A stretch of 38,878 nt of DNA. It comes from Shewanella metallivivens. GTDB lineage: Bacteria > Pseudomonadota > Gammaproteobacteria > Enterobacterales > Shewanellaceae. Shown here piece by piece: positions 1 through 8,878 of the stretch. A program made the position numbers and the translations under genes. Under the pieces are notes generated by a model, which worked only from the letters and a program-made list of their open reading frames with translations, did not search any database and was not told where the DNA came from. Numbering within the stretch: the first letter of the stretch is position 1; each line of letters starts with the position of its first letter. Where the stretch lies: assembly GCF_028750675.1 (NCBI RefSeq), contig NZ_JAQQPZ010000015.1:415045-453922 (forward strand). Direction: 5' to 3'.

Positions 1-343
1 ATTAATTACAAATCGTTTGATGCGGCACTTTATTTTAGGTGACGTATCAAACATTGAGTTCTCAAAACACTGTTTAAGTGTCTTGAATATTCTAAAAACT
101 AAGGCGATTTCGTGTGCGAAAGTGCATGAATTATCAAAGTAAAAACCAGCTAGTTGCAATGCAACTCAAGTTTTTCTTATCTTTTGTTTAGGCAAAGGGT
201 GAGCGCAGTTAATCGCTTATTAGGCAAGGCTTGAAGTTGAACGACGAATGAGTGTAGCAGCGCTACATGATTGAAGAGTGAAACTGAACACGCCGCATAA
301 TAAGATGAGTAACAAGCGTAAGAAAGACCCATTTGGGTTGTAT
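1..343 (+). other. 3' part of the 16S-23S rRNA internal transcribed spacer
   Basis: The sequence leads directly into the 23S 5' end, so it is the distal end of the 16S-23S spacer of an rrn operon whose 16S lies outside the window. I see no tRNA gene in this part. A compact hairpin (TGTAGC-AGC-GCTACA, 253-267) and the left arm of the 23S processing stalk (327-350) are present. No protein-coding gene is supported here. Confidence 0.8.

Positions 344-350
<7 letters not shown>
327..350 (+). other. Left arm of 23S processing stalk (pairs with 3229-3252)
   Basis: Bases 327-350 are complementary to 3229-3252 over all 24 positions, with a single G.U pair. This long helix joins the flanks and the two ends of 23S and is the expected RNase III processing stalk of the pre-23S. 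Confidence 0.85.
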
Positions 351-3228
<2,878 letters not shown>

Positions 3229-3236
<8 letters not shown>

Positions 3237-3252
3237 TACAACCCAGATGGGT
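3229..3252 (+). other. Right arm of 23S processing stalk (pairs with 327-350)
   Basis: This is the partner strand of the 24-bp helix with 327-350. It overlaps the last bases of mature 23S and continues into the 23S-5S spacer. Confidence 0.85.
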
Positions 3253-3373
3253 TTTACTGATACTTAGTATTAGAATGAAGCGCTTAAGCAGTGTAGAGAA
3301 ACTCAAACAATCAGCTTTCCGAATTATTATTTAATGCCTAATGAAGAATTGGTGCGTTAAATAAACAATTTTT

Positions 3374-3492
3374 TGTCTGGAAACCATAGAGCTGTGGTAC
3401 CACCTGATCCCATTCCGAACTCAGAAGTGAAACACAGTATCGCCGATGGTAGTGTGGGGTCTCCCCATGTGAGAGTAGGTCATTTCCAGACG
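3374..3492 (+). rRNA. rrf: 5S ribosomal RNA
   Basis: A 119-nt 5S rRNA. It has the terminal helix TGTCTGG...CCAGACG, the CCGAACTCAGAAGTGAAAC loop region, and CGCCGATGGTAGTGTGGGG as in E. coli 5S. It lies about 137 bp downstream of 23S and is followed at once by an intrinsic terminator, so it closes the main rrn transcript. Ends are set by the terminal helix. An open frame across it (3373-3558) is not a gene. Confidence 0.97.
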
Positions 3493-3503
3493 CCTAATAT
3501 ACG

Positions 3504-3537
3504 AAAAATCCTCAGCACAGCGTGTTGGGGATTTTTT
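3504..3537 (+). terminator. rrn operon terminator after 5S
   Basis: A 13-bp stem (3506-3518 with 3522-3534, two G.U pairs) closed by an AGC loop is followed by a run of six T. It sits 12 bases after the 5S end. Confidence 0.92.
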
Positions 3538-3742
3538 CGTTTATCTGCCTGTAAATGACCACTCGAACATGGGATATAGAGAGTACATGCGTAGCATGCT
3601 GCCATACCATGTGATAGGCCAAAATTGTCCCAACAATTTAAGGCACTTCCCACATCCTTGTGGGTCGTAGGGTGAGTTTTTTGTGTTTATAAAGCGACGC
3701 TTTATGCAAATTAACGAACGTGAAGAGCTTGCTCGTAGCTGG

Positions 3743-3760
3743 CCATGACAGACGCCTAAT
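3743..3760 (+). pseudogene. Short remnant of the 5S rRNA 3' end
   Basis: CAGACGCCTAAT, preceded by CCATGA, repeats the last bases of the intact 5S and its immediate downstream flank (CCAGACGCCTAAT at 3486-3498). It is followed by its own terminator at 3770. The match is short, so on its own it would be weak. The longer remnant at 3854 in the same setting supports it. Confidence 0.45.
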
Positions 3761-3769
3761 AAAACAATG

Positions 3770-3796
3770 AGGCCACCCCAATCGGGTGGCCTTTTT
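3770..3796 (+). terminator. Rho-independent terminator
   Basis: Perfect 9-bp stem AGGCCACCC / GGGTGGCCT with a CAATC loop, followed by five T. It lies directly downstream of the first 5S remnant and probably derives from an ancestral rrn end. Confidence 0.85.
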
Positions 3797-3853
3797 GTTA
3801 TGCGATAAAGTACTTATCGTATATTCACCATAAAATAGTGTGGTCGATATACT

Positions 3854-3886
3854 CATATGAGAGTAGGTTATTTTCAGACGCCTAAT
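3854..3886 (+). pseudogene. 33-nt decayed copy of the 5S rRNA 3' end
   Basis: Thirty of 33 bases match the 3' end and downstream flank of the intact 5S (3466-3498); the three changes are G-to-A or C-to-T transitions. The 5' three quarters of 5S is missing, so it cannot make a 5S rRNA. It marks a second former rrn end and is followed by a hairpin at 3921. Confidence 0.8.
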
Positions 3887-3920
3887 TATCTTATTAACAG
3901 ATGCTCGAAATAGTGGTGAG

Positions 3921-3951
3921 AAGCCCATTGCTAACGCAACGGGCTTAATTT
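3921..3951 (+). terminator. Stem-loop downstream of the second 5S remnant
   Basis: AAGCCC-A-TTGC / GCAA-C-GGGCTT stem with one A.C mismatch and a TAAC loop. The following T tract is short (AATTT), so termination would be weak. Confidence 0.6.
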
Positions 3952-4385
3952 CGTCTGGTGTTTGTGTGTTGAATTATTTGGTATTACTCGGTAATTGTAT
4001 TAATTGCTTAGTTTGTAAGTTAGTTGGGCTAGCCTGCCAGAAGACAGTCTACTATCAAGGCTACTCACCCCTTGGCTTAAGTTATTACTGAACCGCAAAT
4101 TAACCATAGACTACTCTGCAGCGTTCTGGATTCTGTTCGCACCCTCAAGAAATTGAGCTACCGCCGATAAACGTTGCCATACGAGGACCGACAGTATGTT
4201 TAGATAGCCTGATTATTTTCAAACTGGTCTATGTTTCATAAAACAAGTTGTCACTGACAGATTCCTCAATTAGGTCATGTTTTTAGCGGAATGGTATTAA
4301 TGCGTCTTTTATTTTTCCTCACTTCACATATGCATATTGAACTGCCTGAAAAAACTGCAATTGAACTGATATATTAAAAAAGTAC

Positions 4386-4414
4386 TTTACCTTTGGAAGG
4401 GGTTTTAGCATAAT
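4386..4414 (+). promoter_or_regulatory. Candidate sigma-70 promoter for tRNA-Trp
   Basis: TTTACC (4386-4391), a 17-base spacer, and CATAAT (4409-4414) are followed by a GC-rich discriminator GCCCCTCG. Such discriminators are typical of stringently controlled stable-RNA promoters. It ends 13 bases before the tRNA. Confidence 0.6.
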
Positions 4415-4427
4415 GCCCCTCGTCAAC

Positions 4428-4504
4428 AGGGGTGTAGTTCCAATTGGTAGAACAGCGGTCTCCAAAACCGATGGTTGCGGGTTCGAGTCCTGCCACCCCT
4501 GCCA
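4428..4504 (+). tRNA. trpT: tRNA-Trp (anticodon CCA)
   Basis: A 77-nt cloverleaf: acceptor AGGGGTG pairs with CACCCCT, anticodon arm CGGTCTCCAAAACCG carries CCA, T arm contains GGTTCGAGTCC, and the 3' GCCA is encoded. It has one D-loop base more than the E. coli counterpart. It has its own promoter and terminator, so it can be expressed apart from the rrn operon. It marks the left border of the arsenic island. Confidence 0.97.
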
Positions 4505-4511
4505 AATTTAG

Positions 4512-4538
4512 AAGGCCTAGCAGAAATGCTAGGCCTTT
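4512..4538 (+). terminator. tRNA-Trp terminator
   Basis: Perfect 11-bp stem AAGGCCTAGCA / TGCTAGGCCTT closed by a stable GAAA tetraloop, followed by a T-rich stretch (TTGTCTTTT). It lies 8 bases after the encoded CCA. Confidence 0.88.
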
Positions 4539-4972
4539 GTCTTTTCAGAATTAAAATATCTACGTCTTACCTTATTTTTATCTTGTTAATACCTTGCTCC
4601 TTTATTTCATATACAAACCGATTCAATCATTCGTCTCTCTTGTTACTCGTTTTAGGAAATCCTTCGACTGATGACTTTTCGGGACTGTGCTAGTTATCTT
4701 GATCATTTTTCCATCCCTAAAATTAAGCGAATAAGGTTTTAATTTGCTATGTTGTGATTGATTTCTCTTAGTCAGGTTCAATAGTCAATTAATATGGAAT
4801 GTAAGTTACGATAACTTGTGATTTATCATTTTTATATGCGGTACCAGATTGATGATGTCATGCTCGCTACAGTGATTAAGTCAATTTGTCTCTGTTAACT
4901 CGGGGCTGTCATCACTATAGTTAGGTAACTGTCGAAAAATTATCATCGTTCGGTGCTTTGATGATGTTGTTG
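4539..4972. other. Non-coding stretch upstream of arsR
   Basis: AT-rich sequence between the tRNA-Trp terminator and arsR. No frame with a credible start and ribosome-binding site is present; an open frame at 4475-4693 runs through the tRNA and is rejected. A small inverted repeat ATCATC (4942-4947) / GATGAT (4960-4965) lies just before the putative arsR operator. Nothing else is recognised. Confidence 0.5.
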
Positions 4973-4973
4973 T

Positions 4974-4992
4974 ATATTGATATTTCGACGTT
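4974..4992 (+). promoter_or_regulatory. Putative ArsR operator upstream of arsR
   Basis: The core GATATTTC (4979-4986) resembles the cores of palindromes in front of arsB (GAAATTTC) and arsP (GAATTTTC). It overlaps a possible -10 (TATATT, 4973-4978) and lies 30 bases before the arsR start, where an autorepressor would bind. Its symmetry is poorer than at the other two sites. Confidence 0.4.
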
Positions 4993-5015
4993 TGATTTTA
5001 ATAAAAGTTGGGTTT

Positions 5016-5324
5016 ATGAAAGAAAGAACAAAAGTTAAAGCAAACATTTTTAAAGCGCTTGGTCATCCAACTCGTTTATGGATAGTTGAGCAACTGGCCG
5101 ATGGTGAAAAGTGTGTCTGTGAATTTGTTGAAGAAGTTAACGTTGATTTCTCAACAATCTCTAAGCATTTAGCTGTATTACGTCATGCTGGTGTGGTGAG
5201 TATGGACAAGCGCGGCAAACAAATTTTTTACTCATTAAAAATGCCATGCTTGCTGAGTTCTTTAGACTGCATTGATGTTGTGTTGAATAACCAAATTCAG
5301 CATCAGATCACATTAATGGATTAA
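5016..5324 (+). CDS. arsR: ArsR/SmtB-family arsenic-responsive repressor
   Basis: A 102-residue winged-helix repressor expected to bind the ars promoters and release on binding trivalent arsenic. The sequence shows the family order: LGHPTRLWIVEQL near residues 15-27, the metal-site motif KCVCEF with Cys33 and Cys35, the recognition helix STISKHLAVLR near 46-56, and the wing DKRGKQIFYSL near 64-74. Further cysteines (Cys78, Cys85) might complete the site. The ATG at 5016 (MKERTKVK) is preferred over an upstream TTG at 4977 because homologues begin about here and the TTG lies within the putative operator; its ribosome-binding site is weak. It is the first gene of arsR-arsE-arsF-arsG, 70 bases ahead of arsE. 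Family is certain; inducer preference (arsenite or organoarsenical) is not visible. Confidence 0.9.
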   Translation: MKERTKVKANIFKALGHPTRLWIVEQLADGEKCVCEFVEEVNVDFSTISKHLAVLRHAGVVSMDKRGKQIFYSLKMPCLLSSLDCIDVVLNNQIQHQITLMD

Positions 5325-5332
5325 TTTTTATC

Positions 5333-5372
5333 TTACATTTGGTCAAATGGCAAAATAACCAATTGTATGTAA
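5333..5372 (+). other. Possible hairpin in the arsR-arsE spacer
   Basis: TTACAT...TTGGT and ACCAA...ATGTAA form an interrupted inverted repeat just before the arsE ribosome-binding site. No poly-T follows. It could set relative expression of arsR and arsE, but the pairing is imperfect. Confidence 0.25.
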
Positions 5373-5394
5373 CATCACTAATCGGAGGACCATT

Positions 5395-5640
5395 ATGGAC
5401 ATTAAAATACTCGGCACAGGGTGCACTAAGTGTCAAAAGCTTGCAGATGCAGCAACCGAAGCCGCAAAAGCACATAACCTTGATTTTCAGATAACAAAAG
5501 TGACAGATATTGCCCAAATTATGGATTATGGTGTGATGTCGACGCCGGCTTTAGTGGTTGATGATCAGGTTGTGATGAGTGGCCGTTTAGCTAGCGTTGA
5601 AGAGATTGTTGCGTTGCTTAAGCCCTATGTAAAATTCTGA
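5395..5640 (+). CDS. arsE: ArsE-type small thioredoxin-like protein
   Basis: An 81-residue thioredoxin-fold protein of the redox-active-disulfide-2/MTH895 type. It has beta1 MDIKILGTG, active site CTKC (Cys10, Cys13) and a cis-Pro loop STPAL with Pro51. There is no signal peptide, so it is cytoplasmic. In S. putrefaciens 200 the arsE and arsF products together are reported to reduce nitroaromatic arsenicals such as roxarsone to aminoaromatic forms; that role is taken from memory of the literature, not shown here. The start is firm: GGAGG at 5384-5388 lies 6 bases before the ATG. It is followed 15 bases later by arsF. It may donate electrons to ArsG (see findings). Small thioredoxins of this family also occur with non-arsenic permeases, so the neighbours decide the name. 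Confidence 0.82.
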   Translation: MDIKILGTGCTKCQKLADAATEAAKAHNLDFQITKVTDIAQIMDYGVMSTPALVVDDQVVMSGRLASVEEIVALLKPYVKF

Positions 5641-5655
5641 TCCCATGGGGGCTGT

Positions 5656-6144
5656 ATGAATGCTAAAACCATCGTAAGGTTTTTGCTATTGAGTGTTGTT
5701 TGTCTCGGTGTGGTATTGGCCGGCTACCAGCAATTTACCGGTAAATTAACTGCCTCAGAGAATACCGCTAATGACTCTGTCAATGTGAAGCAACAATTAA
5801 AAGACGGCATTAATATTTATTATTTTCATGGTAATCAGCGATGCACTACATGCGTTCGGATGGAGGGCTTCACTAAAGACACGTTGAACCAATATTTTTC
5901 GCAACAAGTTAACGATGGCAAAGTTCAATTAAACATCGTCAATGTAGACTTAAACGAAAACCAACACTTTATTGATGACTATCAATTAATCTTTAGGACG
6001 GTTGTGATCGCAAACGCCAAGGATGGTGTTGAAACCGATTGGCGTCGTTTAGATAGAATATGGGAACTTGCTAATGATGAAGCGGCCTACCAAGCTTATC
6101 TAGCGGAAGAGATTGGCTCAATGATGAAGCATTCACATGGGTGA
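5656..6144 (+). CDS. arsF: ArsF-type membrane-anchored thioredoxin-like protein
   Basis: A 162-residue protein matching the family named nitrophenyl compound nitroreductase subunit ArsF. Residues 1-8 carry Lys4 and Arg8, then residues 9-24 form one hydrophobic segment. This predicts an N-terminal anchor with the rest in the periplasm, or a cleaved signal. A thioredoxin-like domain follows: IYYFHGNQRCTTC with Cys63 and Cys66, then a beta strand VQLNIVNVDLN. No flavin or nitroreductase signature is visible, so the name reflects published genetics rather than motifs. The ribosome-binding site is GGGGG at 5647-5651. It overlaps arsG by 8 bases, implying coupled translation. Identity as the arsEFG middle gene is strong; the biochemical role of CTTC is inferred. 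Confidence 0.82.
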   Translation: MNAKTIVRFLLLSVVCLGVVLAGYQQFTGKLTASENTANDSVNVKQQLKDGINIYYFHGNQRCTTCVRMEGFTKDTLNQYFSQQVNDGKVQLNIVNVDLNENQHFIDDYQLIFRTVVIANAKDGVETDWRRLDRIWELANDEAAYQAYLAEEIGSMMKHSHG

Positions 6145-6838
6145 ATGGCCAATTATGTTGATGTCGGCATTCTGGTTCGGCATCTTAACATCCATTAGTC
6201 CGTGCCCATTAGCGACAAATGTCGCGGCGATTTCGTACATCAGTAAAGGTGTTCAATCGCCGTCTAAAGTGATTTTTACAGGGCTGGCTTATACTTTAGG
6301 GCGCATGCTTAGTTACTTGGCCCTAGGCGTGATATTGGTTGGCAGTTTACTGTCGGCGGTGTCATTGTCGGTAGTATTGCAAAAATACATGAACCTGCTA
6401 CTGGGGCCTATTTTAATTCTAGTGGGGATGTTTTTACTGGAGTTACTGACCTTACGCTTACAGGGTAAGGGAGATTTAATTGAAACCCTAAAAGGCAAAA
6501 TTAATCCACAAGGTTATGTTGGAGCGTTATTACTTGGGGTGTTGTTTGGCTTGTCATTTTGCCCAACATCAGCGGCACTATTTTTTGGTTCGCTATTGCC
6601 TCTAGCATTGGAATCTCAGTCTAGTATTGCGCTTCCGGCTATTTATGGCATTGCTACCGGTTTACCCGTGTTGTTATTTGCAATCCTGTTAGGGATTAGC
6701 GCAAATAAAGTGGCGAGTGCCTATAACCATTTGATGACATTTGAACATTGGGCTAGAAAGATCACTGGTGGGGTATTTATTGCGATTGGTCTTTACTACG
6801 TATGGAGCAATATATTTACCCCCGTTTTGATGATGTAA
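6137..6838 (+). CDS. arsG: ArsG-type membrane protein (CcdA/DsbD-like fold), aromatic arsenical efflux
   Basis: A 233-residue integral membrane protein with about six hydrophobic segments. It is reported as the efflux permease for aromatic aminoarsenicals in the arsEFG system. It carries hallmarks of the CcdA/DsbD transmembrane electron carriers: SPCP with Cys23 near the start of the first segment and FCPTSAALFFG with Cys142 in a segment after the central loop. These two positions form the relay disulfide in CcdA. The function could therefore be transport, electron transfer to ArsF, or both. The ATG at 6137 overlaps arsF by 8 bases; ATGs at 6155 and 6161 are possible alternatives and neither has a clear ribosome-binding site. 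A strong bidirectional terminator follows and separates it from convergent arsB. Confidence 0.8.
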   Translation: MGEWPIMLMSAFWFGILTSISPCPLATNVAAISYISKGVQSPSKVIFTGLAYTLGRMLSYLALGVILVGSLLSAVSLSVVLQKYMNLLLGPILILVGMFLLELLTLRLQGKGDLIETLKGKINPQGYVGALLLGVLFGLSFCPTSAALFFGSLLPLALESQSSIALPAIYGIATGLPVLLFAILLGISANKVASAYNHLMTFEHWARKITGGVFIAIGLYYVWSNIFTPVLMM

Positions 6839-6880
6839 TATGGCAATGACATAGTATCGGCGATGGATATGACGTGAGTG

Positions 6881-6913
6881 AGAAAGCACTAAACGCGGGT
6901 TTTAGTGCTTTCT
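6881..6913. terminator. Bidirectional terminator between arsG and arsB
   Basis: Perfect 13-bp stem, 6881-6893 with 6901-6913 (AGAAAGCACTAAA / TTTAGTGCTTTCT), and a 7-base loop. It lies between the convergent stops at 6838 and 6921. The T-rich part is inside the stem, so strength is moderate in each direction. Confidence 0.75.
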
Positions 6914-6920
6914 GTAACCG

Positions 6921-8204
6921 TTAGAGCGATAACCGCAGTGCAAGTGCCGCGAGCGTGACAAATAATACGGGTAAGGTCATTACAATACCGACTCTGAAAT
7001 AGTATCCCCAGGTGATTTTAATGTCTTTTTTAGCCAAAACATGCAGCCATAACAAGGTGGCTAAACTACCGATAGGGGTGATTTTTGGGCCTAAATCACT
7101 GCCGATGATATTGGCGTAAACCATTGCTTCTTTAATCACACCAATGGCATCGCTACCATCAATAGACAGGGCACCTACCAGTACAGTAGGCATGTTATTC
7201 ATGATGGACGATAAAAACGCGACTAAAAAGCCTGTGCCCATGGTCGCAACCCAAAGCCCTTGCTGAGCAAAACTATTTAATATACTCGATAAGTAGTCAG
7301 TTAAGCCGGCATTACGCAGACCATAAACCACTAAATACATGCCAAGCGAAAACACCACAATTTGCCATGGGGCGCCACGAACCACCTTATTGGTGTCGAT
7401 GATATGGCCCTTTTTAGCCACGACAAATAAAACAAATGCACCTACCGCAGCAACTAAACTTACCGGTACGCCAAGTGGTTCTAGGCCAAAAAAACCAACC
7501 AAGAGCAGCGCTAACACGCCCCAACCGGTTTTAAAGGTGTGCAAATCGTTAATCGCCTCTTTGGGGAGGCGCAGCTTTTGTACGTCATAATTGACCGGAA
7601 TATCTTTGCGGAAAAACCAATGCAACATGACTAAGGTGGCAATAATGGCTGCTATATCAACAGGAACCATAACAGCGGCATACTGATTAAACCCAATATC
7701 AAAAAAGTCAGCTGACACGATATTAACTAGGTTAGAGACAATTAAAGGCAGGCTTGCGGTGTCTGCAATAAAGCCTGCAGCCATGACAAAGGCGAGTGTT
7801 GCCCCTTTGCTAAAGCCTAATGCTAATAACATAGCGATGACGATAGGGGTTAAGATGAGCGCGGCCCCATCATTGGCAAACAACGCTGCTACACTGGCAC
7901 CTAATAGCACAATATAGCTAAATAATAACCGTCCACGGCCGTTGCCCCAACGTGCAACGTGAAGTGCTGCCCATTCGAAAAAGCCTGATTCATCTAATAA
8001 TAAACTGATAATAATAACAGCGATAAATGTGGCGGTCGCATTCCAAACAATATCCCATACAACGGGGATATCGCCTAAATGCACCACTCCTAAAAGTAAG
8101 GCGAGTATTGCCCCTAAAGAGGCACTCCAGCCAATGCCTAAACCCTTAGGCTGCCAAATGACTAACACTATGGTAAGAACAAAAATTGCTCCGGCCAACC
8201 ACAT
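6921..8204 (-). CDS. arsB: ArsB arsenite efflux pump
   Basis: A 427-residue polytopic inner-membrane antiporter that exports arsenite (and antimonite) using the proton gradient. It is nearly the length of E. coli ArsB (429) and matches it over long stretches, for example AAGFIADTASLPLIVSNLV, FLSSIMNNMPTVLVGALSID and GSDLGPKITPIGSLATLLW, so this is ArsB of the ArsB/NhaD superfamily rather than Acr3. About a dozen hydrophobic segments are evident. The start is secure: AGGAGG at 8209-8214 lies 4 bases upstream of the ATG. No arsA ATPase gene is nearby, so it would work as a secondary pump. It has its own promoter and operator-like palindrome upstream (8320-8367) and is transcribed towards arsG. 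Confidence 0.96.
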   Translation of the reverse strand: MWLAGAIFVLTIVLVIWQPKGLGIGWSASLGAILALLLGVVHLGDIPVVWDIVWNATATFIAVIIISLLLDESGFFEWAALHVARWGNGRGRLLFSYIVLLGASVAALFANDGAALILTPIVIAMLLALGFSKGATLAFVMAAGFIADTASLPLIVSNLVNIVSADFFDIGFNQYAAVMVPVDIAAIIATLVMLHWFFRKDIPVNYDVQKLRLPKEAINDLHTFKTGWGVLALLLVGFFGLEPLGVPVSLVAAVGAFVLFVVAKKGHIIDTNKVVRGAPWQIVVFSLGMYLVVYGLRNAGLTDYLSSILNSFAQQGLWVATMGTGFLVAFLSSIMNNMPTVLVGALSIDGSDAIGVIKEAMVYANIIGSDLGPKITPIGSLATLLWLHVLAKKDIKITWGYYFRVGIVMTLPVLFVTLAALALRLSL

Positions 8205-8319
8205 ATAACCTCCTAAAATGGTAGTTGTTACTACCGTGAATCATAAAAACAGTGTTGATAATGGTTTGCTACTGAGTGTTTATTACAGTATATGAGCAAT
8301 GTATTTCACTGTGGATAAT

Positions 8320-8339
8320 ATATATGAAATTTCGCATGT
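8320..8339 (-). promoter_or_regulatory. Putative ArsR operator for arsB
   Basis: The centre GAAATTTC (8326-8333) is a perfect palindrome with partly symmetric flanks (ATATAT left, GCATGT right). It covers the probable arsB start point. It shares its core with sites before arsP and arsR, suggesting one repressor acts on all three. Confidence 0.5.
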
Positions 8340-8367
8340 ACTATACGCCTGAAATCAATATAGTCAA
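8340..8367 (-). promoter_or_regulatory. arsB promoter
   Basis: Read on the minus strand: TTGACT (8367-8362), 16-base spacer, TATAGT (8345-8340). The palindrome at 8320-8339 starts immediately downstream of the -10, covering the expected transcription start. Confidence 0.65.
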
Positions 8368-8592
8368 ATGTGTTGCAGCTTTTTTGTTTGTTCAACATGT
8401 TAATGATTACGGTGTTAGCGGATACAGAGTTTGTTTAATTGGTTAACTGTTTACTTGGCCAAGTGAGAGGGTGTTGTTTGGTATGTCGCTCAGTTAACTT
8501 CAACTGTTTTGCGGTTAATCGTTTGATGCTGTGTATTGACTGTTATGGATTATTTTTGGTTTAAAGCTTGGCAAAACCAATATGAAGTAATA

Positions 8593-8748
8593 ATACCAAT
8601 CAGGATAAATAAGTGCTCAGAGATTGCAGCGAGCGAGTATTTTTCCTTCAACATTTGTAACCACGTTATAAGCGATGTCAGCAGTCAAAATGATCCCATT
8701 TTTGTACGTAATGGCGTAACCAAGGGGGCGGCATTTATCTCGTTGGAG
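8593..8748. repeat. Possible degenerate MITE-like element
   Basis: The left end ATACCAATCAGGATAAAT (8593-8610) begins like the clearer inverted-repeat element at 36397 (ATACCAATCC). The right end CATTTATCTCGTTGGAG (8732-8748) is an imperfect inverted copy sharing GATAAAT and CCAA. No transposase is encoded. The boundaries are uncertain. Confidence 0.35.
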
Positions 8749-8752
8749 TGAG

Positions 8753-8781
8753 TTGTTAATTGTAAAAACTTGATCTAGAAC
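8753..8781 (+). promoter_or_regulatory. Candidate arsP promoter
   Basis: TTGTTA (8753-8758), 17-base spacer, TAGAAC (8776-8781), with the palindrome 8782-8797 directly downstream, the same geometry as at arsB. An alternative is the TATAAT at 8797-8802, but its best -35 (TTGATC at 8770) is 21 bases away. Confidence 0.4.
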
Positions 8782-8797
8782 ATATGAATTTTCATAT
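8782..8797 (+). promoter_or_regulatory. Putative ArsR operator for arsP
   Basis: Perfect inverted repeat ATATGAA-TT-TTCATAT, 7-bp arms with a 2-base centre. Its core GAATTTTC matches the arsB (GAAATTTC) and arsR (GATATTTC) sites. It lies about 80 bases upstream of the arsP start. Confidence 0.55.
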
Positions 8798-8878
8798 ATA
8801 ATCTTGATAATAGTGTTACCTAACGATTCTAGCGTATAAGCATTTTAATCATCTTGTGCTTATATTTAAGGCGGTCAA

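Larger units (their letters stand above)
3541..4385. other. rrn-distal non-coding stretch with 5S remnants and extra terminators
   Basis: About 0.85 kb separates the rrn terminator from the tRNA-Trp promoter. It holds two decayed copies of the 5S 3' end (listed separately) and two more stem-loops. From about 3960 to 4385 I recognise nothing: no convincing reading frame, RNA gene or repeat. An open frame on the minus strand (3638-3928) crosses a terminator and a 5S remnant and is rejected. Confidence 0.6.
8205..8878. other. Divergent arsB-arsP control region
   Basis: This 674-bp gap holds the arsB promoter and operator (8320-8367), a MITE-like element (8593-8748) and the arsP promoter and operator (8753-8797). 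An open frame at 8536-8751 lies largely inside the repeat, lacks a ribosome-binding site, and is rejected. Confidence 0.6.

Noticed and set aside
3373..3558. Open frame across 5S and its terminator
   Set aside because: It is fully explained by the 5S rRNA and the hairpin.
3638..3928. 96-residue minus-strand frame downstream of 5S
   Set aside because: It crosses a terminator and two 5S remnants, and no protein family is recognisable.
4475..4693. 72-residue plus-strand frame
   Set aside because: Its start lies inside tRNA-Trp and it runs through the tRNA terminator.
8536..8751. 71-residue frame between arsB and arsP
   Set aside because: It overlaps the MITE-like repeat, lacks a ribosome-binding site and shows no domain.
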